Shown: positions 1 to 7,468, numbered from the stretch's first letter. The stretch: DNA of 10,229 bases from Cephalothrix spiralis (GCA_032353305.1 JAUCNG010414467.1:1-10229); one strand, 5' to 3'. The notes: generated by a model from the sequence alone, not told the origin. Translations and numbers: made by a program.

Positions 1-67
1 CACTGCGCATTGACATCGCAAAAATTGTTTTCATTACACTGCTGCATGTAGCAAGATTTACCATCAC
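1..67 (-). CDS. Exon i (3' partial): end of EGF module 8, start of module 9
   Basis: The exon runs off the left edge of the window. After the acceptor TTATATTAG it begins GT GAT GGT AAA TCT TGC. The split codon is Gly and gives GDGKSC, exactly the tail missing from module 8 in exon h. It then encodes YMQQCNENNFCDVNAQ and the first two bases of a Cys codon, so Cys 1 and Cys 2 of module 9 are present and Cys 3 is at the edge. The acceptor has a weak pyrimidine tract. A second possible acceptor after GCAG a few bases on would break the module, so the call rests on domain continuity and on phase. Confidence 0.85.
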   Translation of the reverse strand, partial: MMVNLATCSSVMKTIFAMSMRS

Positions 68-324
68 CTAATATAACAAAAAATAATATAATAAACATAT
101 ACAAAATGTATGATAATTTGAAACTATAGAAAATAATTACTTGATCAGAGTCAGTGAGGAGCAGGATTTGTTGGAAAACGAAATAACAGCGTGGTAACCA
201 TGTATTGATGTTTCTGAACTTCGCGTAGGCGCCGGGCCGATTGAGAAAAACCTTCTGGATATTTTAACCCGGATTAACCCCCATTAAAAATATGCTTGAA
301 AAAAAATAAGATATAAAAATATAT

Positions 325-670
325 CTAAAAATGAAGAAAACTGAATCAGCGCATCTCCGCAGTAGCCCACAGATCTTTCAGTTTTCAAATCGCGCAAACT
401 CTGAATTCAGATATCTGAAACAACGTCGCTGTTCTAAAAATGAAGAAAACAGAATCAGCGCATCTCCGCAGTAGCCCAAAGATCTTTCAGTCTTCAAACC
501 GCGCAAACTTTGAATTCAGATATCTGAAACAGCGTCGCTGTTCTAAAAATGAAGAAAACTGAATCAGCGCATCTGTCCACAGATCTTTCAGTTTTCAAAC
601 CGCGCAAACTCTGAATTCAAATATCTGAAACAGCGTCGCTGTTCTAAAAATGAAGAAAACTGAATCAGCG
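325..670. repeat. 109-bp minisatellite, about 3.2 copies
   Basis: Copies start at 325, 434, 543 and 644, each with CTAAAAATGAAGAAAAC. The periods are 109, 109 and 101 bases. Copy 3 lacks eight bases after GCGCATCT, and copy 4 is cut after 27 bases. Copies differ by only a few substitutions, so the array is young. Each full unit carries an imperfectly kept palindrome CAGATATCTG. The period is not a multiple of three and no frame through it looks coding. Confidence 0.95.
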
Positions 671-1250
671 TCTGCGGATATCTGAATCTCCGCTTTCATT
701 CCTAGGTCTGGACACGTATGAAATATTGGCGTAACAGCGACCAAGCATGTTGAAGACGCAACTGCATTGATTGCCATCGTGGCATTTTGATTGCTTTTAC
801 TCCTTGGTATTTCAAGGAGAGTTTTGTTTGTTGATAGGGCGCCATAAGAATTAGTTAGTTTACATTTTCGACGTGAAAAGCGCCACTTTTAGAGTAAGTT
901 CTGACAAATTATGCTTATTGAACTATACATTTGATATTATTTAACTGATCGTTAATCTTTTATCCGACAAAAGAGCTCTTAAAAATACTTTTAACTGTTG
1001 GACTCTTGTTCCAAAAGGCCGGCTTCGTCAGTTACTTTTCTGTAATTAATTTTTGGTAATAAGCTTACGCCTCTATGCACTAGTCGATGCATGAAGCACA
1101 GGGGAGGGGCATTGACTGCACGGTGTCCCCGGATGTCCGAAAAGTTCGAAAACACGGTCCACGAAATCGGCCTACGGGATATTTGTCTATAGGCCCAATG
1201 CTACTCAAAAATTGTTTTAAAAAAAAATCGGTTCTACAGATTTCGAGATA

Positions 1251-1262
1251 TGCGCATGCGCA
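1251..1262. promoter_or_regulatory. Perfect NRF1-type palindrome
   Basis: TGCGCATGCGCA is the full consensus palindrome of the NRF1/Ewg transcription factor family. It stands alone in AT-rich intron. A second exact copy is in intron 2 at 7457-7468. Function here is only inferred. Confidence 0.3.
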
Positions 1263-1302
1263 AATCGAAAAAATTACAATGGATTCCGGAACAATAGGGG
1301 CA

Positions 1303-1470
1303 TGTTTCTATCTGTCTGTAATACAATTATATTACGTATTATTAGCCGTTACCGAGTTATTAAGAGTCAAAATTGCCCAATTGACTGTAAAATTTGGCAA
1401 TTTTGACTCTCAACAACTCGATAACGACTTGTTTTAGATCATATAAGTGTATTGTGGATAGATAGAAACA
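1303..1470. mobile_element. 168-bp foldback (MITE-like or long hairpin)
   Basis: The whole stretch is one imperfect inverted repeat centred near 1387. The ends are TGTTTCTATC and GATAGAAACA. Inner arms match well (GAGTCAAAATTG at left, CAATTTTGACTC at right, flanked by GTTACCGAGTTATTAA against TCAACAACTCGATAAC). There is no coding capacity. I cannot fix a target-site duplication; flanking CA on both sides is too short to trust. It is either a small non-autonomous DNA transposon or a locus that could be transcribed into a long hairpin RNA. Confidence 0.75.
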
Positions 1471-1530
1471 CACCACGTATTAACCAGAATCTGCTGCTAT
1501 TTTTTTGATTGAGTTGACTGACTTCCTTAC

Positions 1531-1755
1531 CGCTATATCCTTCTTGACATTTGCATTGATATCGACTACTTTCTTGATTGTATTGACAAGAGGCAAAACG
1601 GTCACATTCTGAGTCACTTCGACACTCATTTGTGGCATCACAACGGAATCCATCTCCATTATATCCAGAGCGGCAGACACAAATTGACCGCCCGGCTCTA
1701 TCATCGAATTTACATTCAGCATTTTGATCACAAATATTTTGAACTGTGCAATCAG
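1531..1755 (-). CDS. Exon h: EGF module 7 plus most of module 8
   Basis: A 225-nt phase 1-1 exon, acceptor GATTTTTAG and donor GTAAGG. It is the only two-module exon here. Module 7 reads ADCTVQNICDQNAEC, CKFDDRAGRSICVC and GYNGDGFRC. A linker DATN leads to module 8: ECRSDSECDRFASC, CQYNQESSRYQCKC, EGYS. The exon stops inside module 8, between Cys 5 and Cys 6. The split Gly codon plus exon i restores G-DGKSC. An intron between modules 7 and 8 seems to have been lost, or the intron inside module 8 gained. Reading through the donor stays open for about 30 codons to a TGA at 1439-1441, so intron retention would truncate the protein. Confidence 0.9.
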
Positions 1756-2586
1756 CTAAAAATCAAAGAAAAACATTTATTGAGTTGTGTCATCAAAAAT
1801 CAATATTTATCGGAACTATTAAAGGAGCATTGAAGTGAATTCAAATAATTTTGTCGCACCAAAAATATTAAGTTGTGTCATCAAAAATCAATATTTATCG
1901 GAACTATTAAAGGAGCATTGAAGTGAATTCAAATAATTTTGTCGCACCAAAAAGGATGATCTTAAAATATCCAATTCCTATATTTAATATGCAGCCATAA
2001 TATTATTGACGGGAGAAAAGTCAAATTAATTATCACTTTAACAGCTGAGGCTTGGATGTAGTAGCAACAGTGGCTTGAATATTAACACTTCCTAATCCAA
2101 AAGCTTACTTTTTATTCTTACGAATAAAATTCCCCGGCGAATTTCGCTTTTATGATTAAGTTTTTTCCCGAACATATAGATAATAGCCATTATAGCAATT
2201 TAATAATAACAACCCTTAGTTTTGATCTTTCTAAAAAATGGCTAAATTCTAAAAGTTTAGTTTTTTACCCTTCTTAAATATGCTACTGGCGCGACGGAGC
2301 TGATAGATATTCTATTTATTATGGGCTATCCATTAAAAACACCGCGACTATCTAAGACGACTTTTTGATTTTTTTGACCTTGGCATATGAACTCTCCTAG
2401 TAGCGTTAATATAAACTATAGAAATAAATCCACATTTAACCTCATATTTTCAATTACCAATGATCAACTTTAGGGCTATAAATTTGAGATCATCATTATA
2501 AAATTTTGTTCAGGACCTTCCTTCAAGGTTCAAATCTGCCCTCGTTAACGGAATATCGGTAAATAAAACAAAATCACAAAACCTAC
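1756..2586 (-). other. Intron 7 (between exons g and h)
   Basis: An 831-nt intron. The 83-bp tandem duplication (1783-1953) lies next to the acceptor of exon h. From 1954 to 2586 I see only AT-rich sequence without recognisable elements. Confidence 0.85.
1783..1953. repeat. Perfect tandem duplication, 83 bp, period 88
   Basis: Bases 1783-1865 and 1871-1953 are identical over 83 positions and separated by five bases (TATTA). The nearer copy starts only 27 bases from the exon h acceptor, so any branch point and pyrimidine tract in it are doubled. Full identity in non-coding DNA points to a very recent event, or to an assembly duplication. Confidence 0.95.
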
Positions 2587-2712
2587 CCTCTGCTTCACAT
2601 CTATAGCCATCCCCAGTGAATCCAGTTTTACACCGACAAGTATACCCAATATCTACAGATTGGTCATGTGAGCATTCAGCATTTGGGCTACAACGAATAC
2701 ATAATTCTTCCT
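2587..2712 (-). CDS. Exon g: EGF-like module 6 (short first loop)
   Basis: A 126-nt phase 1-1 exon, acceptor TTTCTGTTACAG and donor GTAGGT. It encodes EEELCIRCSPNAEC, a C3-C4 loop containing HDQSVDIGYT, then CRCKTGFTGDGYRC and an acidic tail EAE. Cys 1 and Cys 2 are two residues apart as in exon f. The C3-C4 loop has 11 residues, one more than in modules 3-5, 7 and 8. The surrounding frame stays open a little past both borders (2510-2731), but the splice sites and phase fix the exon ends. No calcium-binding motif. Confidence 0.9.
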
Positions 2713-3360
2713 CTGTAACAGAAAAAAACAAAACAAATTATTTTATTGATAAGTTATGGACAAAAAAAGAATAACCACAAACAAGGATTAGGCTACTATG
2801 AAAAAACACTATAGCTTCGCCGTTGTTGGACCTCAGTAGTAAATATGCATTTGTTTGTTCTGGTTGAAACTAGGCTACCAACTGTCCATGTTTTTTGTAA
2901 ACAAAAGTTTACTTTTGAAATTCAAACTGGTGGTACCAGGGAAGATTTTCCAATTCTATTTAAGTTCAAAATAGGTTCCAACATTTTTTTAAATAAAGAG
3001 CTGTGTGTATGTTAGTATATAAGGGGTCGGGGTCTCAGGGTCAGTGGAAAACCATGAGAGCTAAACTTGCGAGATTTTAGGGGAAAGGACTTTAAATTTG
3101 AATTAAGGAAATACTGGGGACATGTACAGGGCGAATTTTCATTTCGATAAGTTTTCCAAGACAAGATTTCCGTCAGAATTTTCCCCGACATTATAGATTT
3201 GTTATCTTTTTCTTCTTCAATTTTCTGTGACATTTCCTTGGCATGAGAATTCTATGAGATTTTCGGGTTCCCTAAACAACTACATGTACATGTAAACATT
3301 GTTATGCACCCTAATATCCCAAGTTTGGAGGAATTTGGTTGCTTTTTAAATCGAATACTA

Positions 3361-3848
3361 TTGTATACAATAAAGCGTAAAAATCCACAATAAAGTCCAA
3401 AACAATTTTTTATAATTTAAACGAACGTTTCGATTCCTTTCTAGGGATCATCATCAGAGTGATGATCCTAAGACGAGGGCCCAGATGGGGGGGGGGGGTC
3501 TCTATCCCGATCCCGTTTATAAAAAAAATGCTCTATCTCGATCCCGTTTGTGAAAAATCCCGTCCCGTTTGCCATCCCCTGATATGTTATTATTCCATTT
3601 CCCGTCTTCGTTTCCATTTGGTTTTCCAGTCTCCGTTTGGGTTTCATTCCGGTCTCTCGCTACCGTTTGATTTCCATTTTCCATAGGTCCCCATTTCCCC
3701 GAATCCCGTTCCGTGGGCCTATCCCGATCCCGTAAGGGCCATTTAGGGCCTATCCCGGATCCCGTTTAACCCCATCTTAGATAGGAAACGAAACTTAATA
3801 AATGTCTAGATTATAAAAAAATTGTTTTGGACTTAAAATTGTATACAA
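3361..3848. mobile_element. Element with terminal inverted repeats and a C/T-rich core
   Basis: Arms: left from 3393 (AAGTCCAAAACAATTTTTTA...) and right ending at 3834 (reverse complement the same, with one extra T), continuing inward through an imperfect GTTTCG-ATTCCT block for about 60 bases. Outside both arms stands TTGTATACAA (3361-3370 and 3839-3848). It is either the outermost terminal repeat or the target duplication; being palindromic, it cannot decide. Near the left arm a 9-bp hairpin GGATCATCA/TGATGATCC (3446-3469) is perfect. The core holds a run of 12 G (3487-3498) and the degenerate repeat at 3499-3768. No protein is encoded, so it is non-autonomous. The family is unknown to me. 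Confidence 0.7.
3499..3768. repeat. Degenerate minisatellite of TCCCG / CCCGTTT units
   Basis: Variants of ATCCCGATCCCGTTT recur many times, for example near 3506, 3536, 3557, 3723 and 3752, with looser forms such as TCTCCGTTTGG and GCTACCGTTTG between them. The strand is strongly pyrimidine-biased. An open frame here (3459-3686) is a by-product of the repeat. Confidence 0.75.
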
Positions 3849-3924
3849 ATATTTATAAGGTTATGCATTTACAATCAATCAAATGATTTATTATGGATTT
3901 TTGCATAAGCTAAGCAGTCCTTAC

Positions 3925-4047
3925 CTAATGGGGTACATTTATACCCATCCCCGTCGTACCCTGGCATGCACATGCATCTGTAGATCTTTCTCATTTCGTC
4001 AAAAGCGCAATCAGCATTCATATCGCAACCGTCGCATTGGATCGCAG
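3925..4047 (-). CDS. Exon f: EGF-like module 5 (short first loop)
   Basis: A 123-nt phase 1-1 exon, acceptor CTTTACAG and donor GTAAGG. It encodes AIQCDGCDMNADC, then CAFDEMRKIYRCMC and GYDGDGYKC. Only two residues separate Cys 1 from Cys 2, against four to six in the other modules. The same shortening occurs in exon g, so the two probably arose by duplication of one exon. All six cysteines and the GDG signature remain, so the module should fold, with a reduced N-terminal loop. No cbEGF motif. Confidence 0.9.
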
Positions 4048-5345
4048 CTGTAAAGCAAGAAATTGAAGCATAGCAGGCAAAAGTGAAGCAAAAGCATAAA
4101 GCATTTTAAATATAAGTTTATTGCGGCAGCGACCTCTTTATAAATACTAATAATAGTCCGAGAGCCAGATAGCGCTTCTTGGCACAAAGAGCTTCTCATT
4201 ATATTTTTTAAAGCCCCGGCCCTGGCTTGGTCCCAATGTTCAGAAACGACATGTTACCAAGAACTAGATCAAATACGCAATTCAAATTTTGATTGTGGAT
4301 TTTAAGAATCTAATACCCTCATAACTTATAAAGGGCATCAAAGGCTTTTTGACGTCTGATATATTCAAATTTATAAGTTTTTTAGGTATCCAAAACCTTC
4401 AAATATGTATCTTCAAATAAACCTTTGCCAGATTTTTTTAAATCGTTGTCAATAAAAAGCAAGCCATAAGATGAAGCACTTTTTAAAAGCAGTAAAAAGC
4501 TAAGCATAATGGAGTAAATTTGGCATAAAGCAAGTAGTTTACGATCTAGGGAAATCTTTAAAACATGCTTATGTAATTATATTCACGGTTACTTATTTAA
4601 GCTTCCTGTTCTATTATAGCTGAACGATAGTTACTTATCCATAAATTCTATTAACATACATTTCCAGAAAGTCTGAAAGCTAAAGATTACAAAATTCGTT
4701 TTTTGGATTTTCTATCGTTTTATATTCATATATTTTTTAGTCTTATTTCATGAAGTTGACTACGAGCTTCTGCTTAAGATTTTCTCAGCGCAAATCGTGG
4801 TAACATTAGCGTTTATGTAATCTTTTTTAACAAAGCTTTCTAAAAATGTATGGTTTAAACGGACGTATCGCTGGTCCGCTATTTCTAAATAATAAACAAC
4901 AGACGTATCGCCGCTTAAAAAAATGGCCCGCTATCTCTAAATACGAACCTTAAAGCTAAAAAACAGTCATAGAACACGTCATAAAAGGGGGTCTAGGCCA
5001 AAAGACCGAAATTCCAAAGGCCGAATGGACAAAAGACCGAAAGTACATAAGGCCGAATTTTGAAAAAAACGATCGCATTCAACTTAAACTTATAAAAAAT
5101 CATATAATACAAAGAACTGGACAAAATAAAGGTTTCGACAAATTTTTATTACTTGAAAAAAAAGTTTCGGTCTTATGAGATTTCGGTCTTTTGGGCATTC
5201 GGTCATGTGGAATTTCGGTCTTTTGGGCGGAACCCCCATAAAAGGGTTTGAACTAAAGCTAGTATTAACCCAAAGATTGTACTCAATGGCTACACATATT
5301 TGTATCTACCCAATTATTAGAGAAAACAATTAATGTATACGATAC
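4048..5345 (-). other. Intron 5 (between exons e and f)
   Basis: A 1298-nt intron. It has two AAGCA-rich low-complexity stretches (about 4063-4110 and 4456-4540). A pair of diverged direct repeats sits at about 4862-4892 and 4902-4944, each with GACGTATCGC and CGCTAT-T/C-TCTAAATA. The 251-bp MITE is at 4987-5237. The open frame at 4011-4199 is a shadow overlapping exon f. Confidence 0.85.
4987..5237. mobile_element. 251-bp MITE with GGGGG/CCCCC ends
   Basis: Terminal inverted repeats of about 71 bases (4987-5057 and 5166-5237) begin GGGGG and end CCCCC. Each arm is itself built from repeated AAAAGACCGAA-type units, which match closely between arms (for example CAAAAGACCGAAATTCC in both). A direct repeat ATAAAA flanks the element (4981-4986 and 5238-5243) and is the probable target duplication. 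The AT-rich middle encodes nothing, so it is non-autonomous. I cannot name the superfamily from the ends. Confidence 0.88.
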
Positions 5346-5480
5346 CTCTATCTCGGGTACATAAAAATCCGTCCCCGGAAAACCCTGCGACACACTGGCA
5401 TTTGTACGTTTGTTCAGCATCAACGTACACACAATCAGCATAATTATGGCAATTATTAACTTCATTACACGACGTGATAG
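5346..5480 (-). CDS. Exon e: EGF-like module 4
   Basis: A 135-nt phase 1-1 exon, acceptor ATTTTGCAG and donor GTATCG (weaker than the others). It encodes SITSCNEVNNCHNYADC, then CVYVDAEQTYKCQC, GFSGDGFLC and a basic tail TRDR. All six Cys and the GDG signature are present. Another minus-strand frame over the same bases starts with a Met and looks signal-peptide-like (around 5283-5567). It lacks the EGF pattern, does not respect the splice sites, and is a shadow of this exon. Confidence 0.88.
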
Positions 5481-6415
5481 CTGCAAAATTAGATAGAAAT
5501 ATTGTGTCAATATTTTTGAATTGCTTTTAACTTTCTTGGACTCAAGAAGGGTGAGAAAATAAGTCAATTTAATATATGAACTGACATGTATTAAATCTTA
5601 TATGAAATCTCTTGCAAAGAAATGTAAATGAGTACTACATTGCAATGGCCGACCCTCTGTGTAGAATCATTAAAAAAACAGTGCTTATTTAAAACTAGTC
5701 ATTAGGTTCTAGTTTTTTCTTCTTCAATCTACATGTATTAATACTATAAGTGATGCGGAACGATTTTGACAATTTTGAAAAGGAACTCACATGAAAAAAA
5801 ACAACAAAATTCTATTCGCATGATGAACTTGCTAAGTCAAAACGTGTGAAATTTTAAAATTTTCTTAATTGTTTCCCAACAGCAGGCATCATAGTCATTT
5901 TTGCTATCTCATTTTTATGAGATATTTTATTTTATTTTAGGAGATTTTAGAGCAATTTTTTTATGAGATTTTCTAGCAATTTATTAAATTTTATGATAAT
6001 ATGAGTGGATTTTCAAATAACTTTCCTTCACCTTTTCAATAAATAAATATAATCTATGCATATAATTAATCTAGATACTCTAACCATAATAAGTTTTTAA
6101 TTTTTGACCCACGCATTTGCACAAATAAACTTAAAATTATAAAATCTTAAGTAGAGCAAAGCGAGGCGAGAATTTTTTTGACACTTTTAACACCAATTTT
6201 TTTTAAATTTTATGATAAATATAATAGAATTTTATGAGATTTCAGAAGAAATGGACATATTTTAGGAGATTTTAGGAGGAATGGTCATATTTTAGGATAT
6301 CCTAAAATTTTAGAAGAACTATGAGGCCTGCAACAACGAATAAATTTCAATCTAATTGATTTTTTGTTTACTTGAGTTATGAGAAAAAGTTTTAGGTGAA
6401 AGGGTCATTACGTAC
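5481..6415 (-). other. Intron 4 (between exons d and e)
   Basis: A 935-nt, very AT-rich intron. Between about 5910 and 6320 variants of TATGAGATTTT and TTTTAGGAGATTTTAG recur several times. A perfect 20-bp palindrome centred on GGATATCC lies at 6289-6308. A hairpin ATCTCA/TGAGAT is near 5906. No bounded element could be drawn. Confidence 0.85.
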
Positions 6416-6544
6416 AGCCAATAATACATGATGTCCCATCGCCTTTATATCCAGGCGTACATTCACATTGAGTATTTCCTGATTCTGGGTCGAATACACA
6501 GCGTGCATTTTGGTCACATCTCTGGTTTCCACAATCCAAATCGC
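6416..6544 (-). CDS. Exon d: EGF-like module 3
   Basis: A 129-nt phase 1-1 exon. The acceptor GTTTTTTTCAG has a strong pyrimidine tract, and the donor is GTACGT. It encodes RDLDCGNQRCDQNARC, then CVFDPESGNTQCEC and GYKGDGTSC. The start RDLDC resembles a cbEGF start but has Asp where Glu/Gln is expected and no hydroxylation site, so calcium binding is doubtful. The C-x-F-D motif between Cys 3 and Cys 4 returns in exons f and h, a sign that these modules share a recent common exon. The intron that separates it from exon c is the shortest of the set (164 nt, 6545-6708). Confidence 0.9.
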
Positions 6545-6708
6545 CTGAAAAAAACATTCTATGTCTTAAATTTCTAATCATGACTTAATTTTCAATCCCC
6601 TTATTGTTAAAATGTTGCGATAACAGTTGAAATAATACATTGGTATTTTGAAAATCTAAAAGGTTAAAATTAATTGGGTTACAAAGGCTTTAATTTTCAA
6701 AATCTTAC
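6545..6708 (-). other. Intron 3 (between exons c and d)
   Basis: A compact 164-nt intron with a clean GTAAGA donor and a long T-tract before its CAG acceptor. Nothing else is visible in it. Confidence 0.88.
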
Positions 6709-6831
6709 GTTCACATCTAATTCCATCACCACGGAAACCGGCATGACATCTACAAACAAATGATCCACGTGTATTATCACACTGAGCATTGGCGTCACAA
6801 TTATGTTCACCTAGAAGACACTCATCGCGAT
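6709..6831 (-). CDS. Exon c: calcium-binding EGF module 2
   Basis: A 123-nt phase 1-1 exon between acceptor TTTAATTTCAG and donor GTAAGA. With the split Asp codon it reads DRDECLLGEHNCDANAQC, then CDNTRGSFVCRC and GFRGDGIRC. DRDEC fits the cbEGF start (D-x-D-E-C). CDNTRGSFVCRC fits the C-x-D/N-x4-F/Y-x-C-x-C site at which Asp/Asn can be beta-hydroxylated. The C1-C2 loop has 6 residues. Calcium binding would stiffen the joint with module 1. Vertebrate nidogens likewise have a DIDEC module second after G2. It is the only module in the window with this full motif. Confidence 0.92.
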
Positions 6832-6953
6832 CTGAAATTAAAAAAATTGAATCTCAATTCTGTTATCAATCAATCTTTATTTTCATCCTTTATACGATAT
6901 ATATACTATATCATTGCAAAGGGAAGGCACACTTGAAGACATACGTATTGTAA

Positions 6954-7157
6954 CTGGAGAATCTTTGCTTTTGTGTTCATATATTAGAGGTTGTCCGGTC
7001 ATTTGAAACACGAGTCCCCGACAAGACTCCAGCTACAGAGGGATATGACAAGGCCATCGAGATGGGTTATTGTGTCTACATTTTGCTCTTTGTCTTTACC
7101 TGGTCGGTATTTGTCTTTATAAGCATTTCGATTTACTCTCGTAATCCGAAGTTCTAA
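6954..7157 (+). other. Unexplained open frame with a hydrophobic segment
   Basis: On the strand opposite the host gene a frame is open from just after a TAA at 6951 to a TAA at 7155-7157, 67 codons. From about residue 18 it reads ETRVPDKTPATEGYDKAIEM, then from residue 38 a mostly hydrophobic run of about 24 residues (GYCVYILLFVFTW, then SVFVFISISIY) and a basic end SRNPKF. This looks like the C-terminus of a single-pass membrane protein. There is no ATG before residue 37, but an AG acceptor-like site (CATATATTAG at 6978-6987) precedes the protein-like part. It could be a terminal exon of a nested gene, a retroposed fragment, part of a mobile element, or chance. I do not recognise the family. 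Confidence 0.3.
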
Positions 7158-7173
7158 ATCGACCGTCATAAAA

Positions 7174-7387
7174 AGTCGGAAGCCGACTGTTACTTAGCGT
7201 GCTAAATGCTTTAGAAGGGGTGGCGGAACGTTCATCCCGCTCAATGAACGGACAGCCCTAAAAGTGGATAATTAAAGCACGATAGACCCACGCCGTATAC
7301 TGGGAAGGGTCGACACCCCTCCAGACCCCTCTTCCACGGCGCTCAACAAGACTCGCTCTGGCCTCCGGCGTTCATGTGGCGTTCATG
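7174..7387. repeat. GC-rich island with several hairpins
   Basis: Stems visible: AGTCGG/CCGACT with a three-base loop (7174-7188); CGTTCA/TGAACG (7229-7250); and a larger one at 7291-7341 in which CGCCGT pairs ACGGCG, GGAAG pairs CTTCC and GGGTC pairs GACCC. A tandem GGCGTTCATG pair (period 11) follows at 7367-7387. The composition and density of stems suggest an inserted repeat or the structured tail of a retroelement, but I found no edges, tRNA-like boxes or coding sequence. Confidence 0.45.
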
Positions 7388-7456
7388 ACAGATAAGAATA
7401 TCCTTTATTCATCCAAAGTATGAAGAGATTCACCCTTGTGAAAGTCAAAACACAAA

Positions 7457-7468
7457 TGCGCATGCGCA
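7457..7468. promoter_or_regulatory. Perfect NRF1-type palindrome, second copy
   Basis: TGCGCATGCGCA again, with CAAA following as at 1251-1266. It is in intron 2, about 190 bases downstream of the exon b donor in the gene's direction. Regulatory role inferred only from the consensus. Confidence 0.3.

Larger units (their letters stand above)
68..1530 (-). other. Intron 8 (between exons h and i)
   Basis: A 1463-nt intron. It holds the 109-bp tandem repeat (325-670), a short hairpin with arms CTCCTTG and CAAGGAG (800-819), a perfect NRF1-type palindrome (1251-1262) and a long foldback (1303-1470). A plus-strand open frame at 1087-1437 overlaps the foldback and shows no protein-like pattern, so I do not call it. 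Nothing else is recognisable between 671 and 1240. Confidence 0.85.
2713..3924 (-). other. Intron 6 (between exons f and g)
   Basis: A 1212-nt intron. It contains the inverted-repeat element at 3361-3848. Between 2713 and 3360 there is AT-rich sequence. A minus-strand open frame at 3012-3233 has no domain-like pattern and is not called. An ACATGTACATGTA palindrome lies near 3281. Confidence 0.85.

Noticed and set aside
1087-1437. A 116-residue plus-strand open frame
   Set aside because: It covers the A-rich stretch and the foldback at 1303-1470, has no domain-like pattern, and exists because the inverted repeat lacks stops.
1480-1731. An 83-residue minus-strand open frame
   Set aside because: It reads exon h out of frame and runs through its donor site. 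The true frame gives two EGF modules.
3424-3453. Hammerhead ribozyme on the minus strand (CTGATGA...GAAAC core words)
   Set aside because: The stem II pairing has a mismatch next to the core, and I could find no stem I or convincing stem III partner upstream. The words alone are not enough.
3459-3686. A 75-residue plus-strand open frame rich in Pro and Phe
   Set aside because: It is the translation of the degenerate CCCGTTT repeat, not a gene.
5283-5567. A 94-residue minus-strand open frame with a signal-peptide-like hydrophobic stretch
   Set aside because: It lies over exon e in another frame. Exon e has six EGF cysteines, proper splice sites and matching phase, so this frame is a shadow.
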